Source of the DNA: Acinetobacter halotolerans
GTDB lineage: Bacteria > Pseudomonadota > Gammaproteobacteria > Pseudomonadales > Moraxellaceae
Reading direction: 5' to 3'
Assembly (NCBI RefSeq): GCF_004208515.1
Contig: NZ_SGIM01000001.1
Location: 248,001-312,000 of the forward strand
DNA length: 64,000 nt
Below the pieces are notes generated by a model, which saw only the letters and a list, made by a program, of their open reading frames with translations, made no database searches and was not told where the DNA came from. Positions within the stretch are counted from its first letter, which is position 1, and every line of letters begins with the position of its first letter. Positions 50,585-58,854 of this stretch are shown here, one piece after another. A program made the position numbers and the translations under genes.

Positions 50585-51259
50585 ATGCAACAAGTCATTT
50601 ACTCCAAGCTTAACGCTTCGCCTTGTACTCGAAGCGCAGCTTCTCGTGTTGCTCCATCGAGTGACTTCGAGCATAGCTCTCCGTCTTGTGCTCAGACAAA
50701 GTTGCACTTTATTTATCCTCATACTCAAAGCACAGCTTTTCGTCTTTCTCCATCGGGTAACTTCGAGCATAGTTCTTCGTCTTGCGCTCAGACAAAGTTA
50801 TACTTTGTTTATCCCCGCTCAGGATTTACGTTATTTGAACTGATTGTGACAATTACAATAATTGCAATCCTTGCAGTGATGGCTGCACCCTCTTTTGCCA
50901 GTATCTATTCACGTCAAAAACTAGAATCTTCGGCACGTGAAGTGGCAATGAAAGTATCAGAAGCTAGAGCCCAAGCCGTGATGCTTCGAGAGTCAACAGG
51001 TGTTTGTTTAAGTTCATTATCAGAAACCAATTGTTCAACAGCACTTACGATCACGGATACCAATAAGAATAGAATTTTTGTGGCGCATTTGGACAAAGGT
51101 GTGACAGTTGATAGTCGCTCAGAAACTTATCTTAAATTTAGAAACAATGGCAGTGTAGCTGCTGCTACCAATTTTATTTTACTGCGGAATGGCTTTTCTT
51201 ATTGTATTGCTGTTGGGATAACGGGTGATACAACAATAAAAGAGGGAGCTTGCACATGA
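50585..51259 (+). CDS. fimT: Minor pilin FimT/FimU, copy B, with an 80-residue repeat-built leader
   Basis: 224 residues from the ATG with a strong GGAGGG ribosome-binding site 5 nt upstream. The class III signal PRSG before FTLFELIVTITIIAILAVMAAP is intact, with Glu5. The mature part (about 144 residues) is a normal FimT. In front of it are 80 residues instead of the usual 6-10, made of two 32-residue repeats containing FEHSS-x-SCAQTKL and an F-x-YP motif. No start codon with a ribosome-binding site lies between the repeats and the cleavage site. Its end overlaps pilV (ATGA). Confidence 0.85.
   Translation: MQQVIYSKLNASPCTRSAASRVAPSSDFEHSSPSCAQTKLHFIYPHTQSTAFRLSPSGNFEHSSSSCAQTKLYFVYPRSGFTLFELIVTITIIAILAVMAAPSFASIYSRQKLESSAREVAMKVSEARAQAVMLRESTGVCLSSLSETNCSTALTITDTNKNRIFVAHLDKGVTVDSRSETYLKFRNNGSVAAATNFILLRNGFSYCIAVGITGDTTIKEGACT
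50620..50829 (+). repeat. In-frame DNA repeat in fimT-B leader (two units, 96-bp period)
   Basis: Two units begin near 50624 and 50720. Both contain CTTCGAGCATAG (starts 50665 and 50761), the hairpin ACAAAGT-N3-ACTTTGT (imperfect in unit 1) and a GAAGC/GCTTC-type element in the first half. The two halves of each unit resemble each other (CGAAGCxxAGCTTC and CGAGCATAGCTC). The same sequence recurs in the pilW-B leader, and homology between the two leaders extends up to CGCTCAGGATTTA across the cleavage site codons. Confidence 0.9.
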
Positions 51260-51744
51260 ATTATAACAAACAAAAAGGTGTAGGTTTAGTTGAAGTTTTA
51301 GTTGCGCTATTACTTCTAGCAATCGCTGTACTTGGTTTTGCTGCCTTACAGTTGAAAGCAGTCGATGCCAGTTTGGAAGCGAGTAAGCAAGTGATTGGAT
51401 TGACGATTGCTCGTGATTTGGCTGAACGGATGAGAGCAAACCCTCAAGCTGTTAGAGATGGAAATTATAATGTTGGTGCGTTAACCATTCCGACAGAAGA
51501 TGTTGCAACAACGGCAGGCGATGCTGCAAGTATCGCAGAACAAGATCTAAATAATGCGGCTGTACAAGCGAAGAATAATGGAATGAATCTATCGATTGCT
51601 GACTGTCCAACTGGAAATACACGGCAGTGTATTTATGTCGCATGGGAAGAGACAACTTTGGCAGGCAGTCAAGGGGTAGAGTCATGTATTAAAGATGGTG
51701 TGTATATAAAAGGATCACACTGTTTGTTTTTGGAGGCTTATTAA
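51256..51744 (+). CDS. pilV: Minor pilin PilV, copy B
   Basis: 162 residues from the ATG at 51256 (AGGGAG upstream); an in-frame TTG 6 nt earlier is less likely. Leader MNYNKQKG before VGLVEVLVALLLLAIAVLGFAALQLKAVDAS, a normal 8-residue leader with no repeats. The C-terminal DCPTGNTRQCIYVAWEE segment parallels the copy A NTNNRSCIYVAWGD, confirming paralogy. Confidence 0.92.
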   Translation: MNYNKQKGVGLVEVLVALLLLAIAVLGFAALQLKAVDASLEASKQVIGLTIARDLAERMRANPQAVRDGNYNVGALTIPTEDVATTAGDAASIAEQDLNNAAVQAKNNGMNLSIADCPTGNTRQCIYVAWEETTLAGSQGVESCIKDGVYIKGSHCLFLEAY

Positions 51745-51745
51745 A

Positions 51746-52960
51746 ATGAAAAGAAGTCTCTTAAAACATGCTGTGCACAGTTCTCTGCATTACATCGCTA
51801 GCCCTCGTACTCGAAGCAAGGCTCCTCGTCTTGCGGTATCGGGCCACTTCGAGCATAGCTCTCCGTCTTGCGCTCGGAACTCTCGTCCTCGAAGCATAGC
51901 TTCTCATCTTGCGGCACAGGGTCACTTCGAGCATAGCTCTCCGTCTTGCGCTCGGACAAAGTTTCACTTTGTTAACTCTCGCTCAGGATTTACCTTGATC
52001 GAACTCATGATTTCACTTGCGTTAGGTCTGATTATTGTTGCAGCCGCAATCCAGCTTTTTATTACAGGGGTAACCAGTTATAAGCTGCAAAAAGCGATGT
52101 CACATATTCAGGACAGTGCAAGTTTTGGCTTGAACTTTATTATTGATGATGTTCGTAAAGCCAATTTAAGCTCTCCAATCCCCGCTGTTAACGATCAAAT
52201 TGCTTATTCTGGAATTATCCTGACATCGAATAATGTAGGGTCAAAAATCAATCTAAACTGTGCAACCTGTTTTTCTGATAATAAGTTAACGAGTTTTGGC
52301 AACGCGAATGTAGCAGGGTTAACCAATGACCAACTCCTAATTCGTTATCAGGCACCACAAGGGGGCTTTGATTGTTCTGGAAATACATTAGCAAAAGATA
52401 CATTTGTGGTGCAAAGGTATTATGTGGGTTCAACTTCAACGGATTTGCGTCAATCGTTGCGCTGTCAGGCGGCCCAATATACACAAGCGCAACTTGATCT
52501 CCTCAGTGAAACAGATCCACCGTTATCATTAGACTGGCAAGATAGTCAGGTTATTTTGCCGAATGTTGATTTTTTTCAGGTTCGTTTAGGCTATATCGAT
52601 GGCGAACTGGATAATGCCGATAGCACACTCGCTTATACCGATATCAAAAACTATATGGCTTTGAGTGCTAAAAATAAAAATATTGATGGTGTAATGCGGC
52701 CTGTACGTCCACATGTTCATGCGATTCAGCTTGGTGTATTGGTCCAATCAGCAGATAGCGCTGGTAGTCAAAACATTATTAAAGAAAGAAATAAAGAACC
52801 ATTTCAGGTGCTCGGTACCAAAGTAACACTCACACCCACATATCAAGATACTCGTTTACGCCAAGTGGTTGATCAAACAGTCTCGCTTAGAAATGCGATG
52901 GGTTGGGTGACTGAAGGTTGCGATAGTAGTGCAGGGTCAACATGTACAGGGGGGGCTTGA
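51746..52960 (+). CDS. pilW: Minor pilin PilW, copy B, with an 81-residue repeat-built leader
   Basis: 404 residues. A GGAGG ribosome-binding site precedes the ATG at the same spacing as copy A. The prepilin site is SRSG before [21 protein letters not shown]. The leader is 81 residues and contains two 26-residue repeats with GHFEHSSPSCAR (residues 33-44 and 59-70). The mature domain of about 323 residues resembles copy A (HIQDSASFGLNFIIDDVRKANL; VHAIQLGVLVQSAD). There is no alternative start near the cleavage site. Confidence 0.87.
   Translation: MKRSLLKHAVHSSLHYIASPRTRSKAPRLAVSGHFEHSSPSCARNSRPRSIASHLAAQGHFEHSSPSCARTKFHFVNSRSGFTLIELMISLALGLIIVAAAIQLFITGVTSYKLQKAMSHIQDSASFGLNFIIDDVRKANLSSPIPAVNDQIAYSGIILTSNNVGSKINLNCATCFSDNKLTSFGNANVAGLTNDQLLIRYQAPQGGFDCSGNTLAKDTFVVQRYYVGSTSTDLRQSLRCQAAQYTQAQLDLLSETDPPLSLDWQDSQVILPNVDFFQVRLGYIDGELDNADSTLAYTDIKNYMALSAKNKNIDGVMRPVRPHVHAIQLGVLVQSADSAGSQNIIKERNKEPFQVLGTKVTLTPTYQDTRLRQVVDQTVSLRNAMGWVTEGCDSSAGSTCTGGA
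51800..51990 (+). repeat. In-frame DNA repeat in pilW-B leader (two units, 78-bp period)
   Basis: Two units begin near 51802 and 51880. Both contain CTTCGAGCATAGCTCTCCGT (starts 51847 and 51925), identical between units, and TCGAAGC at 51811 and 51889. The second unit carries the perfect hairpin ACAAAGT-TTC-ACTTTGT, and its tail matches the tail of the fimT-B repeat through CGCTCAGGATTTA. Confidence 0.9.
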
Positions 52961-52962
52961 AT

Positions 52963-53697
52963 ATGATTCAGTATGAAAAAGGTTCAACGCTTATCATTGT
53001 GTTGATGATCGTGTTGATGATTACGATTATAGGAACGCTTGCGATTCGTCAGAGTATTAGCTCATTGAAATTGGTGAGTAATAATCAAATGCAAACGTTG
53101 TTATTGCAAAACTCTGATGCTGCTCTGATGGCTTTTCAGGACCCTGCATTTCGACCGCATATTACCGCTACAAATGGAATCGTTGGATTTTTTAGAAATG
53201 AAAATCATCGAGAAGCTGAATTGGTATTTTGTTTTTCGGGGGCTGAGCCATTTCAATTAAGTAATGCAAGTTATCGGCTAAATAGCTCATCTTTCTTAAA
53301 CATGGCAACGGGTGGTGGAGCCTGTAATAACGATTCAGTATCTGGTGGCCGTTCGGCAGTAGTAACGCAGGTTTATATTAAACGAGAGACAGACGATGTA
53401 TCAGTACCATTTGCTGACCTTGCTCGAGGGACTGAAAGCTTAGGAGCAAAAACTGAAAATAACATCCGTTTACGTGTCTATGTGGTATCGGTAATGAAGG
53501 GGTTGTTGTTCGATCCAAATAAGACGCTCTTTTTGGGGAGCACGGATACTAAACAGGGCTGTTTAACCAAAAGTATAGATAATGACGGCACAAATGAAGT
53601 GGCTGACTGTTTAAAGAATAATGAAGAAAGCCTTTTGTATAATATGCAAGTAGCAGAATATCGCTTCTTATCTGACTTTGAGCCATCAGGTTCATAA
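52963..53697 (+). CDS. pilX: Minor pilin PilX, copy B
   Basis: 244 residues from the ATG at 52963, just after a run of G that serves as ribosome-binding site; an in-frame ATG 21 nt earlier lies inside pilW and is rejected. Leader MIQYEKG before STLIIVLMIVLMITIIGTLA; Ile instead of Glu at +5, as in copy A. LLLQNSDAALMAF is shared with copy A PilX. Confidence 0.87.
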   Translation: MIQYEKGSTLIIVLMIVLMITIIGTLAIRQSISSLKLVSNNQMQTLLLQNSDAALMAFQDPAFRPHITATNGIVGFFRNENHREAELVFCFSGAEPFQLSNASYRLNSSSFLNMATGGGACNNDSVSGGRSAVVTQVYIKRETDDVSVPFADLARGTESLGAKTENNIRLRVYVVSVMKGLLFDPNKTLFLGSTDTKQGCLTKSIDNDGTNEVADCLKNNEESLLYNMQVAEYRFLSDFEPSGS

Positions 53698-53710
53698 GGG
53701 AGAAAGGGTC

Positions 53711-56700
53711 ATGAATAATAATAAAATGAAAAAACTAACAAAACGTGAGCGTAAGCAAAAAAATAGAACAAGAGGCTTGTTGTTGAGTTGCACGGTATTA
53801 TCGAGTTTTTTAGTGCTATCTTCAGTTGCATCTGCAAGCGATATTGAGATTTATCAGCAAAATAATAGTAGTAATACGATTATGTTAATGGTGGATTTAT
53901 CCCAAAGTATGGGAGCGGACCCAATTGCAGATTTACAGCGTGACTATCCATTATGTTTAAGTGGCAGTCTACTTGGCAATGTCACCAGTTTATTGGGCAA
54001 TATCGCAACGGTTGATCTTAATTTATTAGGCTTAGTGAAATTAGATACTGGTGCGCCAACAGATCCACATTCTTGTTACATTCCCTCATTGCTGGTAACG
54101 CAAATTTTAGAAGGTGTTGATGGTATTACCAATCCTATTTTAGGTGCAGATTTACTCGGATTGAGAGGGTCTGTGCAGTATATTAAAGACAGTTGTGAGC
54201 TGGTTGAGAATCCACCGTTAGCAATTGCAGGCCCAGCTTATCGTTGTTACAACCGTTTGTACCGTGTTAAACAAGCAATCCATGATGTGATTGACGGTAA
54301 TTCAGGAAAAGGGATTGATGCTTTGCCTGATAACGTTTCTGTAGGTCTGTCTGTTTTTCCAGCTATGAATCAATCAGGCACTGGAAAAAATGAGTTGGCA
54401 GGTATGATTGCAGTTGAAGCAAAGCCGCTTGATGCCGCACAACGTGCCAAAATTAAAGCAAAAATAAGTGAAGTGAGCAGTGTTGATCCCGCGGCTAGTA
54501 TTACCACAAAAGTGAATGAGCTGGTTGGAAAACTCTTGGCGCTTGATCTTGTTGGCTTGATTGTTGGTGCTTTAGGTACGATTCCGACTTTAATTAATGA
54601 TTTAAAAAACCTTGCTGGCTTAAGTACACCGACAGCCACAGCCTATGCTGAAACGGGCGCTTATTTACTCAGTAACACCACTAAAGGTACTGGGACTGTT
54701 GAAGTTGGTCGTGCAAGAAAAATAGAAATAAGCCTTTTAGGTATTGGATTGATAAAATTAGGAGAGTATCAAGAATGTAGTACACTTGATGAGGTAGGAA
54801 AGTGTGTTAACTGGTCGGCTCCTTTTAGGGATAATACTTTATTAGGTCTAGGCGGAAATGCGCCTGGTTGGTATAAAAATCAATGTACATCAACAAATAG
54901 TACAAATTGCCATGATGTGCCGACGACTGGAACTTCATTGATTGGTCTAGAGTTAAATCAATGGAAATCTTTCTACCGATACAATGAAAACCTTCAATAT
55001 GCATCTGCATATAGCGGTTTCCCCGTATCCGTCACTGCAAGCAAATCTGGCAATCGTTATGTTGGACCGCCAGCTACGAGTGCTGAGTGTAGTGCTAAAG
55101 GGTTATATGTGTTAACCGGTAGTATCCCCGATTTAGATCCAAACTTGCTGGATGGATTATTAGGAGGGGCAACGCGAGAGCCTTTTAATTCGAGTAATAG
55201 TCCTGTACGTAAATTAATGAGTCGGTCATTAAATCCATCAAGTAATACAATTTTTAATTGTGGAACTGTTCCAAATGGATGGGTGAATGGTTCATCATCC
55301 GCGACTTGGAACTGTATTGCAAATTATGCAGGTGTTCTGAAAGACGGAACTTATAATAATGGTGTAGGTATAAAAACAGGTGTTGGGGGTATTGGTCGCG
55401 ACTTTGCTCATATTCCAAATGCGAAGACATCAGAAGAGTTGGGAACAATTAAAGCACCAACCACAGTATTGTCTAGTTTACTTGGAATAGTAGGTAATCT
55501 TTTGAATGCGCTTAACGCTGTGTTGGGGTTACTAGGTTTAGATAATTTAACCAATAAATTAACCAAGTTATTAGATAATGTTGTTCCTGTACCATTAGAT
55601 CCTAATCATAATGCTGATGTTGCGAACTTGGCGCGTTGGGGAGTACATGGTGGCGGTGGATGGTATCAATTATCCAGTGCTCAAAGCATTGCGGAAGGCA
55701 TTCTCGACTTTAATCAAAATCTTGTTGAAATGGAGTCAGACCCAATTGGCTTACAGACGCTTCCTGCTGATCCGCTTACCCCATATCGTATGACCAATGA
55801 TGTCTATAAAAGTATGTTTGAACCGACTGATAAAGCCAGTTGGTTGGGAAACTTCAAAAAATATTATACCCAAGATGATAATACAGTTTTTAAACTCAAA
55901 GATGCGTGGAGTGCAAGTGCATCTAGTTATGATGTGAAAGATTGGAATAAAGGTGGTTTACTGGCCAAGCTTGAGAGTTTGAGAACCACTGAAAATATTA
56001 CAGGACGCACTTTGCTGATTAATCGTGATTGTGAAAATGATGGTCAGGGTAATATTCGATTTACTGCTACACGTCAACTTAAAGCCATTGATAATCATTA
56101 TTTAGACACTTCAAATAGTAGTCGTTGTGTGCTTGACCCGAATAAACGAGATAATGCAAACGATGAGGATTATTACCTTATGAGTTTATTGGGTTACAAG
56201 TTAGAGAAGGGTGCGACGGCAAATGATCTAACTGAAGCTAATCGTAGTAATTGGCAAGTGGGCATGAATCTACATTCTACGCCAATCAAACTGACCCAAG
56301 AGGCGACTTTTGACGCAAATGGTGATGTTGTAGAGGATACTCGAAAAGATTATATGCTGTTTGGTACAACACAAGGTTTACTTCATGTGGTTGATGCTGA
56401 ATCAGGCCAAGAGCAGTTTGCATTTGTTCCAAACGAAATGCTTGAAAATAGCCGACAAAGAAATGCCTTCTTAAAAGAAAAAACAGGCTTAAAAGCCAAT
56501 ATGGCATATGGCATAGATGGCGCTTGGACCTTATATAGTGAATATGTCTATGGCATGAAAAAAGCGAGTAACGGGAGCAGTAAAGTTATAGCTACCGTTG
56601 GTTCAATAGACTCATCAAATAGTAAAGCGCCAAAGGGAAAACAAATTGCTTATGGTGGTTTACGGATGGGTGGGCGAAGTTATTATGCACTTGACTTGAT

Positions 56701-57943
56701 GAGTTTAAATACTCCGAAACTTAAATTTCATATTGATCCTGAGCATAGACGTATCATTAATCAAGATACGATTATAGATGACACGAATACACAAACAGCT
56801 TTGAGTCAAATGGGGCAGAGCTGGTCAAAACCGACCATTACTCAGGTCGCATGGAATGGTAAGCTGAAACGCGTCATGATCGTCGGTGGTGGTTATGACG
56901 CTCGGTATGAAGATCAAAACTATACACACCAAGCAAATGAAAAAGGTGCTGGTATATATATGTTTGATGCCGAAAATGGTGCGCTTTTATGGTGGGCCAG
57001 TGCCAATGCTGCCAGTAGTTTAAAGATTGAAGCCATGAAATATAGTGTGGTGAGCCGGATTAATACCGCAGATCGTAATGGCGATGGTTTGACGGATCAT
57101 CTTTATTTTGGAGATTTGGGTGGACAGGTTTGGCGTATAGATTTTGATTCGAAGTTGGGTGTGGGCAATAACGCTGGATTTGCTCGCCTTATTTTTACAA
57201 ATTCAAAAGAGCGTTTTTATGAAGCGCCTAACTTTAGTGTATATGGTTATGAACAGCCCCGTGCAGTGATTAGCATTGCTTCAGGAAACCGCAGTCTTCC
57301 ATTTAGTGATAAAAGTTCAACCAGTACGATTTATAATCTTTTTGATCGAGAAGTAATTCATCCTAATTTTAAATTTGAAGCCCGAAGTGCCACAGCAAAA
57401 TTTTTATTAAGCGATTTAAAAGAAATGAAAATCGCTGATTTAAATGGTGTGGCTTTAACGCTAGCTGACTTACGAGCTTCAGGTAATAAGCGTGTGCAAA
57501 ATGGTTGGTATGTATCTGCTGAAACAGTGATTGGCAAGCAACTTGAACAAAATGGCAATGAAAAACAGATAACCAATACAGCGGCGAGCAAAGTATTGGG
57601 TGAAATGGTCGTGATGAATAAGAGCTTATATGCCAGTGTTTATAATCCAAACGGTACAACTGATGGTTGTCGGGTACAAGCGCAAGGCATTACTACGGTA
57701 CAACGTTATTGTTTACCATTTGGTGTTTGTGAGCAAAATGTTTCCGAAATGAGCTTTGGCGCAGGTCGGGGTATTGTTGATGTTATGGCGGGTGTTGGTA
57801 CTGGACTCGACAAGAAAAATGAGGCGACACGTCAAATTTTAAACCCAAATGCCAAAGATAGCATCATTGGTGGAAATGCCATGCCAATCAACACCATGCG
57901 CCGTCAACTTGTGCCACTCAAATGGTATGAAAGCAATGAATAA
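53711..57943 (+). CDS. pilY1: PilY1/ComC-type tip adhesin, copy B, with altered vWA domain
   Basis: 1410 residues from the ATG at 53711 (GGGAGAAAGGG upstream). Signal peptide ends at VASA before SDIEIYQQ, as in copy A. MIDAS motif DLSQSMG is present, but the copy A motif VLTDGEP is VLTGSIP here, so the metal-site Asp is lost. The vWA region contains leucine/glycine-rich hydrophobic stretches absent from copy A (near residues 85-112, 270-300 and 585-625). The beta-propeller is well conserved, including DRNGDGLTDHLYFGD and GKQIAYGGLRMGGRSYYAL. It ends KWYESNE and overlaps the next pilin gene. Confidence 0.92.
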   Translation: MNNNKMKKLTKRERKQKNRTRGLLLSCTVLSSFLVLSSVASASDIEIYQQNNSSNTIMLMVDLSQSMGADPIADLQRDYPLCLSGSLLGNVTSLLGNIATVDLNLLGLVKLDTGAPTDPHSCYIPSLLVTQILEGVDGITNPILGADLLGLRGSVQYIKDSCELVENPPLAIAGPAYRCYNRLYRVKQAIHDVIDGNSGKGIDALPDNVSVGLSVFPAMNQSGTGKNELAGMIAVEAKPLDAAQRAKIKAKISEVSSVDPAASITTKVNELVGKLLALDLVGLIVGALGTIPTLINDLKNLAGLSTPTATAYAETGAYLLSNTTKGTGTVEVGRARKIEISLLGIGLIKLGEYQECSTLDEVGKCVNWSAPFRDNTLLGLGGNAPGWYKNQCTSTNSTNCHDVPTTGTSLIGLELNQWKSFYRYNENLQYASAYSGFPVSVTASKSGNRYVGPPATSAECSAKGLYVLTGSIPDLDPNLLDGLLGGATREPFNSSNSPVRKLMSRSLNPSSNTIFNCGTVPNGWVNGSSSATWNCIANYAGVLKDGTYNNGVGIKTGVGGIGRDFAHIPNAKTSEELGTIKAPTTVLSSLLGIVGNLLNALNAVLGLLGLDNLTNKLTKLLDNVVPVPLDPNHNADVANLARWGVHGGGGWYQLSSAQSIAEGILDFNQNLVEMESDPIGLQTLPADPLTPYRMTNDVYKSMFEPTDKASWLGNFKKYYTQDDNTVFKLKDAWSASASSYDVKDWNKGGLLAKLESLRTTENITGRTLLINRDCENDGQGNIRFTATRQLKAIDNHYLDTSNSSRCVLDPNKRDNANDEDYYLMSLLGYKLEKGATANDLTEANRSNWQVGMNLHSTPIKLTQEATFDANGDVVEDTRKDYMLFGTTQGLLHVVDAESGQEQFAFVPNEMLENSRQRNAFLKEKTGLKANMAYGIDGAWTLYSEYVYGMKKASNGSSKVIATVGSIDSSNSKAPKGKQIAYGGLRMGGRSYYALDLMSLNTPKLKFHIDPEHRRIINQDTIIDDTNTQTALSQMGQSWSKPTITQVAWNGKLKRVMIVGGGYDARYEDQNYTHQANEKGAGIYMFDAENGALLWWASANAASSLKIEAMKYSVVSRINTADRNGDGLTDHLYFGDLGGQVWRIDFDSKLGVGNNAGFARLIFTNSKERFYEAPNFSVYGYEQPRAVISIASGNRSLPFSDKSSTSTIYNLFDREVIHPNFKFEARSATAKFLLSDLKEMKIADLNGVALTLADLRASGNKRVQNGWYVSAETVIGKQLEQNGNEKQITNTAASKVLGEMVVMNKSLYASVYNPNGTTDGCRVQAQGITTVQRYCLPFGVCEQNVSEMSFGAGRGIVDVMAGVGTGLDKKNEATRQILNPNAKDSIIGGNAMPINTMRRQLVPLKWYESNE

Positions 57944-58406
57944 ACAATCGGCATTTACACTCATTGAACTGATGGTCACTGTCGCTATCATTGCTATTTT
58001 GGCAGCGATAGCGATCCCCAGCTATGACATTTACATACGTCGTGCAGATTTATCAACGGCACAACAAGAGATGCATAAAGTCGCAGCTCTATTAGAAAAA
58101 CATCGGACACGTAACTTCAGTTATGATGGTTTCGTATTGAAAGGAACCTCGACAAATAAAGGACCTTACTTCGATGTTCCGAATGCAACCAATACAACTT
58201 TGCTGATTCCATTGGATACGACAACAGGAAAGCAAAAATTTACTTTGATTTTGAACGTAAATTCACAGGCTTGGTCACTCAAAGCCGAAAGCCAAAGTCC
58301 CCGTAATTATTCCTTATTACTCACCAGTACGGGCATAAAATGTAAAACCAAAACCACGGCCAATATTACCAATCAGAGTTGTGGTACAGAATCAGAAGAT
58401 TGGTAA
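57936..58406 (+). CDS. pilE: PilE-like minor pilin (ComE-like), copy B, with Ala at the cleavage position
   Basis: 156 residues from ATG 57936; an in-frame ATG at 57927 would add three residues. The leader is MNKQSA before [27 protein letters not shown]. The residue at -1 is Ala, where nearly all type IV prepilins have Gly. The C-terminal TSTGIKCKTKTTANI and QSCGTESEDW pair parallels the copy A pilin at 49314. It overlaps the end of pilY1-B and is the last gene of operon B. No terminator is evident before rpsP. Confidence 0.88.
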   Translation: MNKQSAFTLIELMVTVAIIAILAAIAIPSYDIYIRRADLSTAQQEMHKVAALLEKHRTRNFSYDGFVLKGTSTNKGPYFDVPNATNTTLLIPLDTTTGKQKFTLILNVNSQAWSLKAESQSPRNYSLLLTSTGIKCKTKTTANITNQSCGTESEDW

Positions 58407-58485
58407 TGAATTTGGATTTCAAACATTTAAATTCAAAGCTGCGGATAACTTAATATTTAATCTTTCTTTCAGTCTAAATTTAACG

Positions 58486-58491
58486 TAGAAT
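58486..58491 (+). promoter_or_regulatory. Candidate -10 of the rpsP operon
   Basis: TAGAAT followed by GTCGCC, with a GC-rich discriminator of the kind common for ribosomal protein operons, 81 nt before rpsP. The -35 side (TTTCTT) is poor. The truB promoter candidate has a similar TAAAATGTCGC. Confidence 0.35.
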
Positions 58492-58571
58492 GTCGCCCTC
58501 TATTAAAGGGGTTTGAAATGCTGTCGATGGTCGGCGCAGGGATAATCCGTAAAAACTATAAGGTTGTTCTC

Positions 58572-58829
58572 ATGGTTGTTATTCGTTTAGCGCGCGGTGG
58601 TGCAAAAAAACGTCCATTCTATCAAATTATTGTGACTGATAGCCGCAATGCGCGTGATGGTCGTTTCATCGAGCGTATCGGTTTCTTTAACCCAACTGCA
58701 CAAGGTCAAGCGGAAAAACTTCGTTTAGATGCTGATCGTTTTGCACACTGGGTTGCTCAAGGCGCTCAACCTTCAGAGCGTGTTGCTTCTTTAGCTGCTC
58801 AAGCTAAGAAAGCTGTAGCTGCTGCATAA
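58572..58829 (+). CDS. rpsP: Ribosomal protein S16
   Basis: 85 residues from the ATG at 58572, giving the conserved start [19 protein letters not shown]. An in-frame upstream ATG adds 18 residues not found in S16. Small-subunit protein needed for 30S assembly. First gene of the canonical rpsP-rimM-trmD-rplS operon. Confidence 0.97.
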   Translation: MVVIRLARGGAKKRPFYQIIVTDSRNARDGRFIERIGFFNPTAQGQAEKLRLDADRFAHWVAQGAQPSERVASLAAQAKKAVAAA

Positions 58830-58854
58830 CTATTTGTATTGTAGTAGGTAACCC

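Noticed and set aside
50531..50770. Minus-strand open frame across the fimT-B repeats, and a similar one at 51761-51967 (recurring RRRAMLEV)
   Set aside because: The repeats are open in both directions, but these frames have no ribosome-binding site or family match and lie antisense to well-supported prepilin genes. They may be annotated as small hypothetical proteins elsewhere; here I treat them as by-products of the repeat.
50620..51990. CRISPR-like array from the repeated units
   Set aside because: The units are contiguous, 78 and 96 bp long, only two per site, imperfect and inside coding frames. There are no unique spacers and no cas genes.
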